The notes beneath the pieces are model-generated. The model ran no database searches. It saw nothing but the letters and a program-made list of their open reading frames with translations, and was not told the origin of the DNA. A stretch of 25,592 bases of DNA from Pelargonium nanum (taxonomy: Eukaryota > Streptophyta > Magnoliopsida > Geraniales > Geraniaceae): the NCBI GenBank assembly GCA_036897485.1, contig JAYMTF010001181.1, forward strand, positions 1 through 25,592, in the 5' to 3' direction. Below are positions 1 through 11,900 of this stretch, piece by piece (the first letter of the stretch is position 1; every line of letters starts with the position of its first letter). The position numbers and the translations under genes were made by a program.

Positions 1-54
1 GCTCTTCCCACTCACGCAGCCCCAACGCACCAACTGCGCCACACCCAGTGGGTA
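1..54 (-). mobile_element. Head of a tRNA-derived SINE, cut by the window edge
   Basis: Read on the minus strand this starts at about 54 and runs off the left edge. It contains a perfect-looking Pol III A box (TGGCGCAGTTGG, reverse complement at 30-41). The same 54-nt stretch is present on the plus strand at 25492-25545 with only three mismatches, and that copy also shows a B box. The internal promoter logic of tRNA-derived SINEs is established knowledge; assignment to a named family is not possible here. Confidence 0.7.
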
Positions 55-201
55 ATTCACTATTATCTTTGCAACTGTAAAAAGTCATTGGAGTAAAAAT
101 AAAATAAAATAAAATTTTGCACAAATGCGATTAAAATGAATTAACAATATTTTTTGTCTTAAAATTTCGCTAACCCGTGCAACGCACGGGGTTTCTACTA
201 G
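55..201 (+). mobile_element. Probable Helitron 3' end (5' part unseen)
   Basis: A GC-rich hairpin with a 7-bp stem and 3-nt loop (CCCGTGC AAC GCACGGG, 174-190) is followed 7 nt later by CTAG (198-201) and then a T. A short palindrome just before a terminal CTRR, inserted between A and T, is the known structure of plant Helitron 3' termini. The surrounding DNA is AT-rich and has no coding capacity, so this would be the end of a non-autonomous element whose start lies outside the window or cannot be recognised. The left boundary given is arbitrary. Confidence 0.6.
96..115. repeat. AAAAT microsatellite, four copies
   Basis: Four consecutive AAAAT units lie between the SINE head and the Helitron-like end. 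It is a simple repeat with no sign of function. Confidence 0.7.
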
Positions 202-530
202 TATTTATTGATGATATGATTGTTTAGAGCTTAATTTGAGTTTATCAATGGAGAAACTAATTTTAATGAGAATCTTAATTTAACTCTCATTTTTGCTAAT
301 GCTCTAAGATAAAAAGAGAAATGTATAAATTTACTAAGAATGATACAATCAACAGGACAACAATAATTTGTTTGAACATAGATTATAAAATACACTGAAT
401 TTTATTCAGCTGCACAACATATTCCTATCTACTACACTGGAAAGCTTCAAACATCCATTTGAGCATTCTACACATAAATTTAACTTTTTTTATACATTTG
501 GAGAGAGGATTTTGATTTCACTACCTAAAC

Positions 531-3500
531 TTATACTCTACAATTCAACCATTCAATTATGTCCTTTACAATTTCTTCTCTTTCTGGTTCAAATAGTAAA
601 TCATGTAACAGTCCTTCGAACAATTTGATGCTTTTGTCAGTTGAGGAGGCTTCTTCGTACAGTTTCATAGAAGCTTTGGGGTCAGTTACGGTATCAGAAG
701 TTCCGTGGAGAACTAGAAAGGGTACTCTCAATTTTCTCAGATTCTTTTGCAAGTAGTCAGTGATCCGCAGGATCTCGTAGCCTGTTCTTACCCTGATGGA
801 TCCAGTGTACACTAGCGGATCTGAATACTTCGCCACCAGTGCTTCTGGGTCTCGCGAAACTGGTGTGCCTTTTTTATTTGCAGCACTAAGTTGGTATCTT
901 GGTAGCAACAAAGAGAAAAGCGGCGCAAGTAGCTGAAAAGAAAAAAAATGATTTACTCACAGATTTACTGAACATTTAGATCACATATGCATATTGATAA
1001 TCTATTAAAAGCCATCATGTACTGGTGCATGTGCAATTGTCGCATGTATTTTTCATGTGAACCACTTGCAAACAATTATCGGTGGATTTCCAAGCATTTA
1101 TCGGTCTGAATTCCAAAAATATAGGCAAAATTGGATTAGCAGACGTCAACCAGTGCGAAAACACAGACAATACAGAACTTCCAAACAATTACAGACAATT
1201 ATCGGTGGACTTGCAGACAGTTATGGGTGCTTGGAGATAGATGTAACTTACATGTACTAAATGGTACATGAAACACAAGTTTCCGAAATATAAACAAATA
1301 TTACAGCTGTGACTTATAAATTCTTACCACCAATATCGGATGGGATGGCTGAACTCCTACCGCAGGTGAAGTCACAGCCACACCAGCAATGCGGGTCTCA
1401 ACTTTGGGGTCAAGCACTGCCTGCAAATATGCAGGCAAAGAAGAAAAGTATTTGGATTAGTTTTCAGGTTCCTGAGGTCTGTAAATTGAATATTAGATAC
1501 TTATCAATAATAATATCATAACGATCATATATTGCAAAAGATATAATACCGAATCTTAACTTTACCTTAAGAACTATGGCGGCACCTGTTGAGTGTCCAA
1601 AGCAAAAACATGGAAGCCCAGGATTTTCAGCCAGAACTTTATCAAGAAAGGATTTCTGCATAAAACAAATAAAGACAATGCATAACAATAGTACCGAGTA
1701 TCCAACCAAATTATACGAGCAGCTTGTGTATGAACACATACCAGATCAAACACTGCATCATCAAGAGATGGAACATATGCATGCAATCCATCACTTCCAC
1801 CGTGTCCTAATATAGGCACAAAGAAAAAGGCTGACATGAGAAGCATGATAACAAATAATCACAAATTAACAATTCCATAATAAAACATTGAGCAATAAAT
1901 CAAGTTAAACTTGTTTCATTAGTTTAGTTATCATACAATAACATCAATAAAGATGATCGGGGGAGGTATTTGACCAAGGATACTATCCAAAATCTATGAG
2001 GGACAAGTTTACTTACTTCAGCTGACTACAAGATAAAGGGTTAAGCAATTCAAAATATTGACCAAAAATGGTTTTTAACTGCACGGTATGTGCTTTTCTG
2101 CAATTTCCGCTCTATGTCTGTCACATATTTTGTAAATTATGTGCATGTACCTCACTTGTGAAGTCTATATCTTAATATCCTAGTCAGAAGAAATTGAGGT
2201 GTCCATCAAAAGGAAAAGACCATTTACTAGACTTTGGAATTATTCCTGTAAATAAGTTCTAACTCATCAAAACACTATACTAATTCTCTGATAGTACTTC
2301 ATGTAATACTTTTGAGCACGAATTGTTGCTGAACTGTACTGGAAGTCAGCAAGATTGTTTAGTTCAAGAGTACAGCACTGTTTTAAGATTGTAATCAGCA
2401 TCAGATCCAAGTATCCTGTCAGCTGCTGCTAATTTTTTCAGGAATTAAATCTTATGACTAGCAATAATTACCTTCTAAAGAGTTTTTAGCTTTGGTAAAT
2501 TTCCAGAGGGTGGGAGAACATCATTGGTTTTTAGGTATTAGAAGGTATACTATGCCAGCAATTATATATAGCAAAAACTCAGGCTAAAATAAAGAAGGCC
2601 AAGCTTGTTTGGCATATGAAATTTGGTTTGGACTTACCAACCCAATCCATTCCGAACACCTTGAATCCATTAGCATTCAGCTGCTTAGCAAAATCATGGT
2701 ATCTGCCACTGGTGTGAATATGGGAATGTGAGGAACTAATATAGTTAAGCAATGCAACCAACTGAATTTAACACCCCAAATGGAATTAAGAACTAGACAA
2801 ACCTATGCTCATTCAGGCCATGCATAAGAACAACCAGCCCCCTGCAAAAGATAGAGGAACCAGTTAAATCCTATGTCAGAAAAAAAAAAAAAGATTTATC
2901 ACATGATACTTGATATCTTAATATTCTACTCAGAAATATATAATAGTGCATCTACAGACCTTCATTTTTTAAGTTAATGCATTATTTAATTGAATCTCTT
3001 TCTTTCATCTAGTTGCTGAATTAGGATAAAACAAAATATGAAATATATCAATAAGATAAATAGTTCTATTCTCATAATGCTTATTTTCTGCGTACCAAGT
3101 TGATGCATAGGATTGTTACAATTTTACGGGAAACATAAGGGAAATACTGGTTAGGGGCCTGGACATGGAGCAGGATGAACATAAAATGTATCAATTTTAA
3201 GTTCCCAAGTGGTTGAGTGAGAGTAATGCAAATAAAGCCGTTGCCAATATCACCACAGAGGGAAATACATGAACATTCCTAAAATTTTCAATCTCTACTC
3301 TATGAGAGGAAAAGCAACATGGAATTGTTTGAAGACTCGAAAAATCTAAACAGAGTTATCTTAAATTCTCTGTGATAATGGGTAATCAAATTATTTCAAT
3401 TTCAGACTTTGCAGTGCCCCTCCGATTGATGATATAACTTGGTTAAATTTTATTCATTTTCATTATTCATGCACATATTATATTCTACGAACAATATAAT

Positions 3501-5151
3501 TGCCCAAGATATGAACTTGCGTAATGAAAAGGAATCCAAAAGCATTAAAAAAAATCTGAAAACAAAACCCTATGAACAACCTATATTTTTGGCCTCGTGC
3601 AAAAACATGTTATCTAAATATGAACTGTAATAGAATTTGGAATCAAAATTTCATTTTCAAGGCACTGATTTGAAAACATTGTGTGCCCATAGGATTGTGT
3701 CAGGTAGAGTCCATACAAGGGGGAATAACAGACTGGGCTGAAATTTTCTCATCCACATGGCATGGTCTATCGTATGCCACTACATTGAGATGGAGGTAAG
3801 AGACAAGGGAGCGGGCCTCTTCAAAGATATTCAACTAAGAAGCGGCCAACAGAAAGATAAATGGCTTTCCTTGGATACAGCAACCCTTGGGAAACGGTCC
3901 AGCCCAGGTAATTACATGCACATAAAGTGCAAACTGCATTATTGCTTTCAGACATGAATATGATGAGTGTTAGGCAGAACTCGGAAGTAATCACATGGAT
4001 AAGTGAGAATATGGCTTCTAAACTATCATTAACATATAAAGTGAAAGGCAAACAAACAATCCACTATTTTTATTATATTAGCGACTGACACTTAGCCAAG
4101 TCTCAATTCAAATGAATCAGGCAGGCGCACCGCGGCCACTAAGACTCTTTTCTCTTATAATGTATATCCTTTGTTCAGAGCAGAGACTCTCAGCTAAGCT
4201 ATTAGTGGTTGAGACTCAACCAACACAAAAATAAATAAAGATCCGGGTGGGCACTCCGTGCCCACAAATTCACCGGACGAGTATAGAAGTTAATTCATGA
4301 GGTGGGATCTCCTCATTGACTTGGCAGAGTCTCAACCCATAAAAGTTTGGTTGAGATTCTTTTTGAAACTTCATAGGCCAGCTGGGCGTTACGCACCCAT
4401 AAATTCATTGGGGCAAGTATGGTTCATAAGTTTATATACTGAGGTGTTAATTTCCTATTGGTTTGGCTCACTCTCGTCGCATAATAAGGTGGCTAAGATT
4501 CTTTTTTCTCCTAAATGAAATGGTGATTAAAACAAGAACATTACTTGTTCCAAACACCAGATGTATTTATCCATACAAGAGTAGCATAAACTAATACATA
4601 AAATGTAGGAGATAAACAAATATACATTATCCCAAAGCTTCAAAGCAGAGCATGAAAGCATAAGAAAAGTTGAAAGAGGCATTTAAGAACACAGTGAAAG
4701 CAATTCTTAAGATTCCAAATTAACAATAAATTCAAATGAAACTGAAACCTTACCTGATATGACCAGAAATCGGAGTCCATGACTGCGTGAAAAGGGTTTC
4801 ACCTCTCGGCGTCACAAAGAGGGAAAAGTCCCTAATCGATTCCTCATCATCATCCTGAACCACCCTCCGAATCGCCAGCGCCCGCCTCACTGCCACTTCC
4901 TGATCAACCGCCGGCGACCTCCACGGCACAATCTTCGGCCGCACCCTCGCCGCCGCACCCTTCCGGACACTACCGCCCTCCTCCGAGCTCGGCCGCTTCC
5001 GCGCACGAAACGGGAGCAGCAATAGCAGCACCAAGGCGTAAACGTTGGCAATTAAGGTCTTCAAGGTGCGCAGCGAGACGAGGGCGTTGAGGCGGCTGCT
5101 CGCGCCGGACGTCAGGATCAACGAGGACGATGCAGCGGCCACGGGCTCCAT
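531..5151 (-). CDS. Alpha/beta hydrolase, monoacylglycerol lipase-like (7 exons)
   Basis: Exons in coding order: 5151-4754, 2841-2803, 2708-2638, 1806-1742, 1655-1566, 1420-1328, 932-531. They join in frame at GT-AG sites to give 385 aa, close to plant monoacylglycerol-lipase/caffeoylshikimate-esterase-like relatives of this length. A hydrophobic stretch at about residues 32-47 suggests an N-terminal membrane anchor. The hydrolase core begins near residue 110. Visible motifs are HGLNEHSGRY (140-149), the nucleophile elbow GHSTG with Ser213, a probable Asp332 (in HGTSDTVTDP) and His362 (in GLLHDLL), which form the catalytic triad. Family members hydrolyse acylglycerols or related esters; the substrate here is not known. 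I chose ATG 5151 because the frame upstream has no ATG near its 5' end and family proteins begin close to this point; an in-frame ATG further upstream would add an extension. Intron 1 is long (1.9 kb) and carries a tandem duplication. Confidence 0.9.
1073..1217. repeat. Short direct repeat in hydrolase intron 6
   Basis: The motif CAATTATCGGTGGA occurs twice (near 1073 and near 1196), with related TTATCGGT fragments between. It lies in the 395-bp intron between exons 6 and 7 and looks like a decayed subterminal region of a DNA transposon. No element ends could be identified. Confidence 0.35.
4243..4506. repeat. Diverged tandem duplication of about 125-130 bp in hydrolase intron 1
   Basis: Two diverged copies (about 4243-4364 and 4379-4506) share an order of short blocks: GGGC..CCCA, CAAATTCA or TAAATTCA, AGTAT, GAGGTG, and a common end GATTCTTTT. 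Each copy begins with a small palindrome (GGGCACTCCGTGCCC in the first, GGGCGTTACGCACCC in the second). The element type is unknown. It lies in the 1.9-kb first intron, away from splice sites. Confidence 0.5.
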
Positions 5152-5755
5152 CGCCGGCAATTGTCGACTGAGAATCAATGGTTTGAGATCGAAATTGCGA
5201 GGCTGTAATGCCAGAAAATGGTGCTTCTGCTTCTGGTCGACGACGGTGAGAAATCTGGAGGAAAACTTGGTCTCTCTCGCGAACGCGGTTGCGTTTGGTC
5301 TGTTACAGATCATAACCAGAGAGACAGAAGGTAATGGCAATGGCGCCGAAAATTCGATTACTTTTGGTTGCACTGAATTTAGGAATTACCAATTTTTCGG
5401 TTGAATTGTGATTTTCTCGGGAAACAAACAGCAGAGGTTCAATGATAAAATTTAAATATTTTATTAAATATGATTTCAGTTTGTGTTTGGGTACGGGAAA
5501 AACAAATCCGCAGCTCTAGAAGGACAGGAACCAAACAAACCCATCTAACCGGACGGTTCGAGAAACTACAAGTGTCGTGTCAATAAAAATAGTTGTTTAA
5601 AATAGTTTGTGTGGCCAAGTATAGCTTGACACGTGTGTGGTATGCGGCGAAATAATATTGTTGCGTCAATTTAAGATCGGATCGAAATAGACTAATAATT
5701 TTAAAATCCATAAACTCGAAATTGAATCAAATAATATCATGGACAACTTAGAACT

Positions 5756-5990
5756 AGAGGTGTCAATCGGTCGGATCGAATTGAATTTCGAATTGGGTCG
5801 AATTTTTCAAATTGGATTGAACAAACTGCTCATTTTACACTAAAATGATTGAATTTGTCTGAACCGGTCGATATTTTGCAAGAAAAATCAGTTCCTATCC
5901 GATCTGAAATTGATCGGACTGGATTGGATCATATTTTTCTTAGATTGGATTTCGGATGTTCGCAGGTTCGGATCAAGATTGCCTGCTCTA
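5756..5990. repeat. Decayed transposon-like repeat rich in TCGGAT/GATCGG
   Basis: The stretch begins AGAGGTGTCAATCGGTCGG and repeats short words such as GGATCGAATTG, AATTGGGTCGAA and GATCGGACTGG. A 'ggtgtcaatcgg' opening followed by such words is familiar from hAT-like plant repeats, but I could not find a matching second terminus or a target-site duplication, so the class is a guess. Confidence 0.35.
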
Positions 5991-6199
5991 CTTAGAAATG
6001 AACCAATATGACCGAATGCCTGAAAAATGGATAATATATATAACGTGTGGAATGAAAGTAAAACCAATAATAAATATTATAGAAAATTGAATCAAGAGTA
6101 TTAGAATATTTTTAATAATAATAAAATAGATATAAATTCAATCATGAATAACTTTGAATAATTGTAACTCATATAATTAATAGAAGACCGAATTGTGCA

Positions 6200-6880
6200 C
6201 CTCAATCGACAACACAATTCAAAGAGCGGGGACTAGTGGTCCTTATTGCTACCCCCACATGTGTGATAGAAAGGCTTACACTGTCGGGAAGCCCCATAAC
6301 CTCCTTAGATAATTTGACGCTACCCCGCACCGTGTGGTGTATCTCCACATGCTGTAGAAAGCACCAAGGTTTCAAAGGCTCGTTCCTCACTACTACTCAT
6401 GTAGTGGTGAAAGCTCATGTCATGAGACTAGCTTCTTCTTCTCGTCATCATCAAACACAACAATATTACACGACGTGTGGTGATGAAAGGCCACGTCGTG
6501 ATTAGACCCTCTCATCCATATTGGAAATCAAGTATATAATGTATTATATGACGTGTGTCTTCTACATGATATGTCATATGTTGTCATGCTTTTACCGGTC
6601 GTTTCCTACTGCCTCATAGTACGCTTGGCCAAGACATATCCAAGCATCATGGTGGTGTCACGTCAATTGGATGACGTACCCGAAACACAAATTCAACTCC
6701 ATATGCCGCCAGATGGGTAGATTGACTAGCACATATGTATTCGGTAGCCAAGTCAAATCCCTTTGTCATCGAAATTGATAGATGCATGACACCGAAGATC
6801 CGAAGATGAAAGCGTCATCCAATGAGGATCAAAGGTGATGTCATCAATCATTGCAAGTATAGATATCCAACCCATTTGAT
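6200..6880. repeat. Hairpin-rich stretch with ACGT/TGACG words
   Basis: A perfect 9-bp inverted repeat (CACGACGTG at 6469-6477 against CACGTCGTG at 6492-6500) lies beside a diverged copy of the same unit near 6398-6435. Further TGACG/CGTCA words occur at about 6548-6554, 6659-6676 and 6810-6845. No open frame of note is present. Origin unknown; it may be part of a non-coding transposon. Confidence 0.35.
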
Positions 6881-7639
6881 GTAGAAAAAAATGTTGGTCA
6901 AATCAACCTTTCTTTTTGTATTCAATTCGTAGTTGTTCTCATTCTCACGAATCATAATGTACATGCACTAATTTTCGCTTAACATAAAACGTGAACAATA
7001 AGATTAATATAAATATATTGTAAAAGTTGAACAATTTAAATAGTCAAATATACATCACAACATTAGTAGTAGAAAATAGCTTATAATATTTTGTTTAATC
7101 TACTATCACACAAAATGATTCTTACTTTTGGATCTCCTAAAATGGTCCTTTAAAATGCTTCGAACTTTTTAGTAGCGTCACTAATAAGCAAATAGTGTGG
7201 TCCTATTTTTTTTTCTTACTCTTTAATTAATGTTAAGAAAGAACAAAGAAATCAAAGTTTAGAGAAGTCGAATACTAGAGTCTAGGCTGAACAAAAACGA
7301 CCATATCTTAATTATAAAAGTTTAATATTGATGATTGATTAAGGGTCAAATTGGAAGGGCTGGCCAGAGGAATTAAATACTTTATATAACTAATTTGTTA
7401 TGACTTCACCACGTGGAAGCTTCTAACTTTTTTATTTTTAAATAATACTACTTGTTTGTATTTTATCTTATATACTCATTTTGTATTTAATATAACAAAT
7501 CCAAGTGCTCTTTATTTATTTATTTTTAGAATATAATTAATAATTTGTATTGGGTGATCAGAAAAAATCAATAACCCGTCAACTTACAAATTTAAATTGT
7601 AGTTGTACCGTTAAAAAACGTCCAAGCGTAAACCACTCA

Positions 7640-8115
7640 CTTCACAATTTAGCTTAACCCAGCCCACATGTCTAATGGGTGGGTCATGACTTCACTAAGT
7701 CCAACCCACAGTAACTCACCCGTCCGAACAATTTAAATCATAAGAGACATCATTAGGTTTAGACCACTTAACCAACATATTTTCCTAAGTTAAGTGATCT
7801 ATTCTTAATTTTCCCCTGTTTGTTTTATATGACTTAACCCTTATGATTTGTATTTTTTAAACTCCATTGATAAATAAAAAATGCAAATTCATTCAAATTT
7901 TAGTTAACTTTTGATGATTTAATAAAGTTTGGACTAAAACTCATATGTGTTGGGCGGGTTGTGCGTAACCTGCCAAACTGCCCGCAACCTGCAATTCACA
8001 AACCCTTCAAAAATAAGTTACATAAGGGTGGTTTAAGGGTTAAAAAATTCAAACCCACAATGAGTGAGTTGGGTTGTCTGTTTCCATAAACGTGCGGGTA
8101 ATCCGTTCATGAACA
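7640..8115. repeat. Possible hAT-like non-autonomous element remnant
   Basis: The right side carries alternating GGGTTG/CAACCC and CCCGC/GCGGG words and ends in GTTCATGAACACCCCTAA, which resembles the common plant 'TTAGGGGTGTTCATG' terminus read on the other strand. Related CAACCCAC and ACTCACCCG words occur at 7640-7735. The left end and target-site duplication are not resolved. Confidence 0.35.
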
Positions 8116-8159
8116 CCCCTAATTCGTACATATATAATAGAGGTAACAATTTTGCGTGC

Positions 8160-8720
8160 ATATCATGCAAAAAGTTGATTGTCTACTATATGAGACAACC
8201 CGAGCATGTCACATGTATAAACATGTAACATCAACAAGACATGTTTAATGTATTTCGCTAAATGAGTTGAGTTGACATTGTATAATTAGCATGATACGAG
8301 TTGATACTATATTTTTTAACACGCTTGACATGACATGATCATAAATTTAACCAGCTTATCACAAATACGTTAAATAACGTACCAAAAAAACATATAAACA
8401 ACCATACTAGTCAAGATATTTCTTTGGTTAATAATACAATTCATAAATATGTGTGTTATAACCAGAATAATTAATCGCGCGTGCATCTATTTTAGACTCG
8501 GCACAAACATTGATATAATTATTAAGCATATTGGGTGCTCTAACATAAAGACGGCAATACCACTTTCAGGTTGGATTTTTTCAAGTTCGAGTCCGAAAGA
8601 CTTAACCAAAAAGACAGCGGATCCATTCGTTTCATATGTAAGATATGCAAATATACCCGACTAACCCGCAATCGTTTAAAATAACCCGATTAGAATCCAA
8701 CCCGAAAATTTGTTTGACCC
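8160..8720. repeat. Probable decayed repeat upstream of the annexin promoter
   Basis: The stretch is AT-rich with repeated CATGT/ACATG and ACCCGA/CCCGATT words. Such words are common in degenerate plant repeats, but no termini, coding remnants or target-site duplications could be seen. Confidence 0.25.
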
Positions 8721-8784
8721 ATTTTATATGACTTGCTCTACGTACGAAGTCAAAACAAAATATATTTTATGTGGCTTTTCTGTC

Positions 8785-8813
8785 TGACTCAGTCTCTATG
8801 GCTTATATATAAA
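8785..8813 (+). promoter_or_regulatory. Annexin core promoter
   Basis: A clear TATA box, TATATAAA (8806-8813), lies 123 bp upstream of the annexin ATG, giving an expected 5' leader of about 90-100 nt. A TGACTCA word (8785-8791), the bZIP/GCN4-like core, sits just upstream. The TATA box is well supported by position; function of TGACTCA is inference. Confidence 0.65.
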
Positions 8814-8935
8814 TGCGCGTAAGGAAACATCAAAAACCAATTCAGCAATAAAGTTGACCGTTTTGCTCTCAGATCAAAACACAGAGACTTGAAAAATATC
8901 AAAACCATCGCAACAAAGCAAAAGCAAAAGCAATT

Positions 8936-11900
8936 ATGTCTAGTTTGATTGTGCCTCCTATGCCCACTGCTCCCAGAGATGACGCAATTCAGCTCTACCG
9001 TGCTTTCAAGGGTATTTTCTTTCACAAATTCAATATATATGATGTGTTTCTTGCTAGATTTTCTGTTTTCTCCTCCATTTTCATCTCAAATTTTCATTAG
9101 GGTTTGTGGTTTTGTTTTTACATGCATGGTGTCTGATTTGGGATCTTCAATTTCCAATCTTTTACTGATTTGAAGATGCTGCTTTTTTCCAATTTGATGT
9201 GTTTGTTGTTTTATGATCCATTTATTTATAGTTTCTTGCTAGATTTTGTATTTTTAGTTTGATCTCCTGGGTTTTTCTCCTTGAATGGTGGGGATTTTCA
9301 AAATTTACAATACAAGATATTTGTGCATTTTTTGAAATTGCTCTACTTTTCCAAATTCATGAGTTCTACTCTCTTTTGTTGCCTATAAATTATAGATTTA
9401 GACTCTCAATCATATAAGTTTATTAGGTAGGAGCAGGTGTATATCCCCCAATCAATTTATGGGTTTTGAAACTTGTTTAATTTATTAATTATTTGTGGAC
9501 TTGGTCAAAATAAGCCAAAGATTAGTATGGTACCATCTGGGAGACTTATCTTCATAACTTATTTGCTTTTGTAATTTAACGACTGACTTATATGCTACAT
9601 TTATCCTATGCATTTGATGGTATTACTATTATATACATGATAAGATAGAGAGAGTATCAGTGTTTCGAAAACTGACCTGGCCCAGCTGGTTGACCCAGAA
9701 TTGATTGGCCACAGGACCAGTTAATATGACCTGGTCAAAACAGGTCAGGCCGGTTGAACCGGTTTTTGAAATATAAATATTTGAGTTTTTGTTGTTGTTG
9801 GTCTTCCATTTTTTTAGTGTGTTATTAGGCTTTTCCTTTGTGTGTTGACTTGAGAATTGAGATCCATTTTAACAAAAATAAAATTTAAAACTTAAAAGCC
9901 CACCCTTTAACTGAAAATTTAAAATGAATCATTCCTACAAAGTCCAACCCTTTAGGCATTCATTTAAAATGTCTTTTGAGTTAAATGTCTTACATATAAT
10001 AAGTATTTTAGATGGAATATTGATTTCTTTATTGTCTATGTATAAATATTAATTATCATAATTCTTTTTATAAATATTTTCTTGATTTTTTTTGTATTTA
10101 TGGTATTTTAAATTAATCTCATCATTGACCCGGTGGCCTGACCGGTTCGGCCTCTGAGTCTGTTTTCAAAACATTGGAGAGTATTATATACACGAGAAGA
10201 TAAGAGAGAAAGAAGGATATAGCTAGCCTATTGTCATGGACTAAAAGAATCGAAGTGTGAAATTTGACTAAGTGTGGCATGGGCTTAAGAGAAAAGCATT
10301 TGGCCTGTGACACTATGCTAAGAAGTCAAAAGTTTAACGACAGCTATCTAGTGTCTTGTATATTGGAAGTCTGTCGGTCAATTTTATATTCACCCTGTGC
10401 CTCAATTGGTCTATTTTGGCTATACAAATTCAAATATATCCAAGTCATAACAACGTTTTGCTCCAACCCGTCTTGTTTATGACCACGGCCCTTGAAACAC
10501 GATGTTCTTAGCCAGTGTTCTTTACTTGGACACCAGCATTTCACTTACTGTAGTACAATACATGAAGATACTTGTTAAATGCTTATTGTTTTGATGAGTT
10601 ATCATGCGACAAAGTTTTGTTCCCTTCCCATTTTAGTTATTTATATTGTATGTTTTCCCCAGGATTTGGTTGTGATACTTCAGCAGTGGTCAATATTCTT
10701 GCTCATCGAGATGCAATGCATCGTTCTCTTATCCAACAGGAATACAGAGCAATGTATTCCGAAGATCTACTCAAACGCTTGGCTTCCGAGCTTAGTGGAA
10801 AGTTAGAGGTAACCATATAAATCTCACCTGGTTCTCCATGTGATAACTTCTTAAATTACCAAAGTGAAATTTTGTATTTTTATAACGCGTGTGGATCAAA
10901 TTCAAAGGCAGACTGATTGTTTCTTACCGTGATTATTTACCCTTCTAATAATCAGACTGCAGTTTTGCTCTGGATGAATGATCCAGCCTCGAGGGATGCT
11001 GTAGTTGTGAGGCAGGCTTTAAGTGCTGACACGCTTAACCTCGAATCTGCCACTGAAATTATATGTTCTCGAACCCCAACCCAGATACAAGTGTTCAAAC
11101 AAATATACTACTCCAAGTATGGGGTTTACCTTGAGCATGAAATTGAACAACGTACCTCTGGGGATCATCAAAAGGTGTGTTTTCTAAACGATATTTTGAT
11201 ATAGTTATTGTAAAGAAAGCTTAATCAAAGATTACGTAGAGAAACTTGTATAATATGCCGTCCCGCTGATGAAAAAAAGTTGGATGTAGATTTTGCTTGC
11301 ATATGTTAGCATACCACGTTATGAAGGTCCCGAGTTCGACAGAGATTTAGTCCAGAAAGATGCAAAGGCTCTCTATAAAGCAGGGGAGAAGAAATTGGGA
11401 ACTGATGAAAAGACGTTTATTCGCATATTCACCGAACGAAGTGGTGCTCATTTGGCTGCTGTCAGTCACGCTTACCGAGACATGTATGGCTCACTAAAAA
11501 AGGTATATTTCGTTGTGTCCTCATATCTCCTCTTTGGGATACTTGTTTTAGTGCTCACCGAGGCTGAATATGTAACAGGCAATTAAAAGTGAAACCTCAG
11601 GACACTTTGAGCGTGCCCTTCTGACAATCTTGAGATGCTCAGAGAATCGCCCCAAGTTTTTTGCAAAGGTATTTTTCCACTATGCCATGCATTTTTTCCA
11701 TTACTTTATGCTTTGTGTGAAAGTTTCTCCCTAATATCACTTGGTTGTACATCATGAATTCAATCGGCCTTGCTTTGTTTGTGTGCTTTATGAATATTTA
11801 CAAACACGAGAACAGTTGATACCTTTCTTAATTAAACAACTCTTCTTGAAAGCTCTTATACATTTTTCCTCCATGACTCTATTTGAATTCAACACACATA

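Larger units (their letters stand above)
5152..8802. other. Divergent intergenic region between hydrolase and annexin
   Basis: No convincing protein-coding exon is visible on either strand. The first 300 bp (to about 5450) are the 5' region of the hydrolase gene. A palindromic G-box core, ACACGTGT, sits at 5629-5636, roughly 480 bp upstream of the hydrolase ATG, and another, CCACGTGG, at 7409-7416. Most of the rest is repeat-like or plain AT-rich sequence, listed separately. Both genes are transcribed outward from this region. Confidence 0.6.

Noticed and set aside
5152..5373. N-terminal extension of the hydrolase frame to 5373
   Set aside because: The frame is open but position 5373 is a GTG, not ATG. 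An in-frame ATG exists further in (beginning MICNRP), yet the conserved part starts after MEPV at 5151, which has a good start context. The extension could be 5' UTR.
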